A DNA stretch of 64,000 nucleotides from Leptobacterium flavescens (GTDB taxonomy: Bacteria > Bacteroidota > Bacteroidia > Flavobacteriales > Flavobacteriaceae): NCBI RefSeq assembly GCF_010671605.1, contig NZ_JAABOO010000003.1, positions 623,993 through 687,992 on the forward strand, written 5' to 3'. The notes below the pieces were generated by a model, which did not search any database, was not told the origin of the DNA, and saw only the letters and a program-made list of their open reading frames with translations. A program made the position numbers and the translations under genes. Positions 60,222 to 64,000 of this stretch are shown here, one piece after another (position 1 is the first letter of the stretch; each line of letters starts with the position of its first letter).

Positions 60222-61787
60222 ATGGCAGGAAATAGTTTATCACCTAGACAGAAGATGATTAACCTCATGTATCTTGTATTTATTGCGATGCTTGCACTGA
60301 ATATGAGTAAGGAGGTACTATCGGCTTTCGGTCTGATGAATGAGAAGTTAGAAACTTCAAATCAGAAAACTACGGAAAATAACTTGGCATTCCTTTCCGG
60401 TCTTGAAGTGAAGGCTGGCGAGAACGCTGAGAAATATGGGCCTTTGTTCGAAAAAGCCCAAACGGTAAAGCAATTATCATCAGATTACTACACATATCTG
60501 GAAGGTATTAAAACCGCAATGACCGAAAAGCTAGAAGATAAAACGGATTACGAAACAATGGACAAAGCTGATTATCTTGATCAGAGGTTCTTCCAGGGAG
60601 ATAAGTACTCTTCTGAAGGACAGGAGTTCATTGATAAAATGAATTCGTTCAGAACTGAAGTACTTGCTGCTTTAGGAGAGGATTTTAAAGATACTCAGGA
60701 AGCAGTAATGAACCGCTTTACTACCGGTGAGAACGGAAAAGTAAAGAATAGAGACGGAAGACCGGTTGACTGGTTAAACTACCACTTCGAAGGTTTCCCA
60801 CTGATCGCATCGCTTACAAAGATCACTCAGATCCAGTCGGATGTTAAATCTACTGAGGAAGATGTGCTTAAAGCTATGCTACAGGGACAACTTACAAGTG
60901 AAGTTTCTTATGACAACTATGCAACCCTTCTTCAGCAGCCTAAAGCTGCCTACTACCAGGGAGAAACCTTTAACGGTGCTATCGTTTTAGGAAGAACCGA
61001 TGCTACTACCAGACCAAATGAGGTAAACCTTACTTTAGACGGTAGAAAGCTTGTAGAAGGAAGAGACTTCGATATCGAAGGTGGTCAGGTTAAGCTTAAG
61101 GTAAACTCCGGAAACGCAGGAGACCATAAGATTGAAGGTAACCTTGTATTTATGCAGGACGGTGAGCCGATAGAAGTACCGGTTTTACAATCTTTCGCTA
61201 CTATTACCAAGCCGAATGCGGCGGTAATCTCTGCAGATAAGATGAACGTTGTGTATAGAGGTGTTGCTAACCCTATTACGATCTCTATTCCTGGTATTCC
61301 TGATAATAAGGTAAGAGCTTCGGCTCCCGGACTTAACAGAGCCAGCGGAAGTAAGTATATCATGAACCCGGGTACAGGTAGAACTGTTACCATTACGGCT
61401 TCTGGTACACTTCCTGACGGACAGACGGTTAATTCCAGATCTGAATTCCGTATCAAGGATATTCCAAGACCTTCTGGTACGATCAGAGGTGATTTCGGTG
61501 AGGTTAAAATGCCTAGAAAGAACCTTGAGATCTCTACTGTAGGAGCAATCCTTGAAGATTTTGATTTCGACTTAAATCTTGCGATCAGCGGATTTAAATT
61601 CAAAGTTCCCGGACAACCTACTGTTGAGGTTAGAGGAAACAAACTGGACACCAGAGCCAAAAGTGCTTTAAAAAGAGCTAAAAGAGGTGAAGCTGTACAG
61701 ATCTTTGATATTCAGGCTTACATAACTAATAACAGAACATACAGACTTAAGAAAGTATCTCCTGTTATTATTGAGCTTACAAACTAA
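60222..61787 (+). CDS. gldM: Gliding motility / type IX secretion motor protein GldM
   Basis: This 521-residue protein has one membrane helix at about residues 14-33, preceded by Arg9 (SLSPRQKMINLMYL), the equivalent of the Arg in F. johnsoniae GldM that faces the GldL glutamate. A long periplasmic part follows, with helical D1 and Ig-like D2-D4 domains (for example TITKPNAAVISADKMNVVYR and PNPITISIPG-like turns). It transmits motor rotation across the periplasm to GldK/GldN. Confidence 0.96.
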   Translation: MAGNSLSPRQKMINLMYLVFIAMLALNMSKEVLSAFGLMNEKLETSNQKTTENNLAFLSGLEVKAGENAEKYGPLFEKAQTVKQLSSDYYTYLEGIKTAMTEKLEDKTDYETMDKADYLDQRFFQGDKYSSEGQEFIDKMNSFRTEVLAALGEDFKDTQEAVMNRFTTGENGKVKNRDGRPVDWLNYHFEGFPLIASLTKITQIQSDVKSTEEDVLKAMLQGQLTSEVSYDNYATLLQQPKAAYYQGETFNGAIVLGRTDATTRPNEVNLTLDGRKLVEGRDFDIEGGQVKLKVNSGNAGDHKIEGNLVFMQDGEPIEVPVLQSFATITKPNAAVISADKMNVVYRGVANPITISIPGIPDNKVRASAPGLNRASGSKYIMNPGTGRTVTITASGTLPDGQTVNSRSEFRIKDIPRPSGTIRGDFGEVKMPRKNLEISTVGAILEDFDFDLNLAISGFKFKVPGQPTVEVRGNKLDTRAKSALKRAKRGEAVQIFDIQAYITNNRTYRLKKVSPVIIELTN

Positions 61788-61802
61788 TAAAACTTACGTG
61801 AT

Positions 61803-62693
61803 ATGAATTGGAAAAGCATATTTTTATCTGTTGTAGCCGTACTTGTAGTACAGAGCGCGGTTGCACAAGCAAATTTGCTTAATGCGAAACGTCCCGAGGA
61901 AATCGGAGTTAAGACGAACGAACAGAAACTAGCAGATAACGATGCTCCCCTGCCTTACGGTTATGTAGACGACAGGGATATCCTCTGGTCCAAGACCGTA
62001 TGGGAGGTCATAGACCTTGATGAGCGTGTTAACTTCCCGTTCTACTATCCTATTGATACTGTTGATATAGGAGCAGACAGAAGATCTCTTTACGATGTTC
62101 TGATGAAGAACGTTCAAAGCGGAAGGCTGAAAGATATCTATGTAGATTCTTATTTTACAGAAAAAAGAACCTTAGAAGACCTTGAAGCAACGCTTACCAA
62201 GATTGATACTACCGATGCCGGATATGAGCAATACAATGCGGGTGAGCCTATTTCTCCAGAGTACATCAACAGGAGAGACCTTACCGCAGCAGATATTGAA
62301 GAATGGCATATTAAAGGAGTTTGGTATTTCGATAAGAGACAAGGTGAACTTAAATATCGTTTACTTGGAATAGCACCTGCTGCTCCCGATGTGAACTTTA
62401 TTGACGACCCTAACCAGCCTCCGGTAGAGCTATTCTGGGTATGGTACCCAAGTGTGCGGCAGATCCTGCACGAAGCCAAGGTGTTTAACGGAAGGAATAG
62501 TGCACGACCCTTCTCCTTCGACCACCTCCTGAATTCGAGGCGCTTTAACGGCACCATTTATAAGGAGGATAACGTTTACGGCGATAGGGAAATACAGGAT
62601 TATCTGAAAGATAACGCACTTTTCCAACTCCTGGAATCTCAGAAGATCAAGGAAAATATCCGAGACTTCGAACAGGATATGTGGAGTTATTAA
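61803..62693 (+). CDS. gldN: Gliding motility / type IX secretion ring protein GldN
   Basis: This 296-residue protein has a signal peptide (SVVAVLVVQSAVAQ) and the GldN pattern DRDILWSKTVWEVIDLDERV, FWVWYPSVRQILHEAKVFN and FDHLLNSRRFNGTIYKEDN. It forms periplasmic rings with GldK. The stop is followed by a strong terminator, so it ends the gld operon. Confidence 0.95.
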   Translation: MNWKSIFLSVVAVLVVQSAVAQANLLNAKRPEEIGVKTNEQKLADNDAPLPYGYVDDRDILWSKTVWEVIDLDERVNFPFYYPIDTVDIGADRRSLYDVLMKNVQSGRLKDIYVDSYFTEKRTLEDLEATLTKIDTTDAGYEQYNAGEPISPEYINRRDLTAADIEEWHIKGVWYFDKRQGELKYRLLGIAPAAPDVNFIDDPNQPPVELFWVWYPSVRQILHEAKVFNGRNSARPFSFDHLLNSRRFNGTIYKEDNVYGDREIQDYLKDNALFQLLESQKIKENIRDFEQDMWSY

Positions 62694-62732
62694 AGACATA
62701 TCTTTTCAATTCATAAAACAATATCATATGAA

Positions 62733-62759
62733 AAACGCTCACTTTGGTGAGCGTTTTTT
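62733..62759 (+). terminator. Terminator of the gldKLMN operon
   Basis: AAACGCTCAC (62733-62742) and GTGAGCGTTT (62747-62756) form a perfect 10-bp stem with a 4-base loop, leading into a T-run. The T-run overlaps a TATTTTTG box (62759-62766) that could be the -7 element of the next gene. Confidence 0.9.
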
Positions 62760-62770
62760 ATTTTTGCGCC

Positions 62771-63826
62771 ATGGTAGATTATATTGTGGTTGGCCTTGGA
62801 CTGGCAGGTATTTCCTTCTGTGAACTCCTGGAAAGAGAAAACAGATCCTTTGTGGTTTTTGACGATGCTTCCCAGCAGTCTTCCGGCGTGGCGGGAGGTC
62901 TGTACAATCCTGTTATCCTTAAACGCTTTACCAAGGTGTGGAAAGCAAAGGAACAACTGCAACTGGCACTCCCTTTTTACAAACAACTGGAAGAAAAGCT
63001 CGATACCACTTTCGATCATAAGATCAGGGTTTTGCGCAGATTTGTCTCCGTTGAGGAACAAAACGGCTGGTTTGAAGCGGCCGACAAGCCTTTTCTCACC
63101 GAATTCATGTCTACTACCCTTGTGAAGAACGAAAACGCCTGTATCGACGCCCCATTCGGTTTTGGGGAAGTTTTACAGACCGGAAGGGTAGATAGTGGCA
63201 AATTACAGGAGTATTTCAGAAAATATCTCGAAGCCGGAAACAGGATCCGGAAAGAATCTTTTGATCACGCTCTTCTGGAGATCAATGATGATTATATAGA
63301 GTACTGCGGCCAGAAAGCAAAGCAAATTGTCTTTGCCGAAGGTTATGGCCTGAAAAAGAATCCTTTCTTTAATTACCTGCCTTTAAACGGAACCAAGGGA
63401 GAATTACTCACCATCAAAGCTCCCGAGCTGAAACTGGATTTTGTTTTAAAGTCCTCAGCCTTTATTATTCCCATTGGCAACGATATCTATAAGATCGGAG
63501 CTACCTATGAGTGGCACGATAAGACCAACGAAACTACACAGAAGGCCAGAACCGAACTGCTGGATAAACTGAAGAGTTTTTTAAAATGCGATTTTGAGAT
63601 CGTAGATCAGCAGGCTGGCATCCGCCCTACGGTAACCGACAGAAGGCCGCTGGTAGGGAAACATCCGCTAAGATCCCGTACCTACCTCCTGAACGGAATG
63701 GGCAGCAGAGGTGTGATGATAGCTCCCTATATTTCCCTGCAATTACTGGAACATATCGAAAAAGGAACCTCCCTGGATCCTGATATCGATATCAAACGTT
63801 TTGAGAAGAAGCATTTTGTGGGTTAG
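62771..63826 (+). CDS. FAD-dependent oxidoreductase, DAO family
   Basis: The chosen start is ATG 62771, giving 351 residues that begin MVDYIVVGLGLAGISFCELL, with the FAD-binding GxGxxG. An upstream ATG (62744) lies inside the terminator stem and is unlikely. A middle substrate domain and a C-terminal FAD segment (GIRPTVTDRRPLVGKHP; YLLNGMGSRGVMIAPYIS) resemble glycine or D-amino-acid oxidases and the MnmC-C type. The substrate is not clear. It lies after the gld operon with its own probable promoter. Confidence 0.82.
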   Translation: MVDYIVVGLGLAGISFCELLERENRSFVVFDDASQQSSGVAGGLYNPVILKRFTKVWKAKEQLQLALPFYKQLEEKLDTTFDHKIRVLRRFVSVEEQNGWFEAADKPFLTEFMSTTLVKNENACIDAPFGFGEVLQTGRVDSGKLQEYFRKYLEAGNRIRKESFDHALLEINDDYIEYCGQKAKQIVFAEGYGLKKNPFFNYLPLNGTKGELLTIKAPELKLDFVLKSSAFIIPIGNDIYKIGATYEWHDKTNETTQKARTELLDKLKSFLKCDFEIVDQQAGIRPTVTDRRPLVGKHPLRSRTYLLNGMGSRGVMIAPYISLQLLEHIEKGTSLDPDIDIKRFEKKHFVG

Positions 63827-64000
63827 CCTTTGGTTGTTAGTTGTCGGTTGGTGGTTGTTAGTTTGTAGTTGATAGTTGTTGTGCCCTGTTTTTTCTAATT
63901 GAAACCAGAGTTTGATTGTTCTATTATTGTAACCTACAAATTGCAAATTTCAATCTCCAAATCATTAAATTTCCAAATTGAAGATCTAATTTCATCATTT
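63827..64000. repeat. Iterated low-complexity intergenic sequence to the window end
   Basis: The first 60 bases are variants of TTGGTTGTTAGTTG, the reverse orientation of the block at 45355-45451. The last 60 bases are AAATT/TTTCAAATC-like iterations. No gene is seen. Confidence 0.5.

Overview
This window looks like chromosomal DNA from a member of the Bacteroidota, most probably the family Flavobacteriaceae. The reasons are gldKLMN (gliding motility and type IX secretion), an XrtF-type exosortase with its flavobacterial companion protein, a mevalonate-pathway pair (class II HMG-CoA reductase plus a GYDIA-type GHMP kinase), promoter -7 boxes of the form TAnnTTTG, and almost no Shine-Dalgarno sequences. 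Genes are dense and largely housekeeping. I found no rRNA, tRNA, CRISPR array, prophage or insertion sequence.

Layout. 1-7.2 kb (+): end of coaX, an outer-membrane barrel protein, a TPR protein, LptC, a small membrane protein, a CNNM/CorC protein and a PpiD-like foldase. 7.2-9.5 kb (-): GHMP kinase and HMG-CoA reductase. 9.6-15.2 kb (+): a dipeptidyl peptidase IV followed by two POT peptide importers, a peptide-utilisation unit. 15.2-20.1 kb (-): ComEC-like protein, NlpC/P60 lipoprotein, lpxB, a small membrane protein and surE. 20.2-23.5 kb (+): Prc/Tsp protease and an OppC-like permease.

23.5-26.1 kb (-) is the most unusual part. Three small Cys-rich peptides with bacteriocin/RiPP-type leaders (one too short for ordinary ORF calling) lie directly downstream of a fusion protein made of a C39-like domain without the catalytic Cys, a VKOR domain and a DsbA/thioredoxin-like domain. 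The spacers between these genes hold RNA-like hairpins, one of them with a compensatory base-pair change. A separate lanthipeptide-type precursor lies alone at 46.2-46.4 kb.

26.4-34.9 kb: a DNA/RNA non-specific endonuclease (+), then the cell-shape operon mreB-mreC-mreD-mrdA-rodA (-), purH (-) and a GAF/fRMsr protein (-). 35.0-45.3 kb (+): the XrtF exosortase pair, then a copper/heavy-metal efflux island (HYC_CC_PP protein, CusA, TolC-like, CusB, DUF3347 lipoprotein, acetolactate-decarboxylase-like lipoprotein, HMA-MauE protein). 45.4-53.2 kb (-): DUF6090-like protein, the lanthipeptide-type precursor, groEL-groES, secG, a TPR protein, lptE, a sigma-54 activator and miaB. 53.4-64.0 kb (+): LpxR-like protein, topA, an arginase-fold protein that has lost metal ligands, gldK-gldL-gldM-gldN and an FAD-dependent oxidoreductase.

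How the genes work together. The envelope theme is strong: LptC, LptE, LpxB and LpxR act on lipopolysaccharide, Mre/PBP2/RodA on cell shape, PpiD and Prc on envelope protein folding and turnover, and GldKLMN on secretion and motility. Functions are assigned from recognisable motifs and gene context; no database searches were run.
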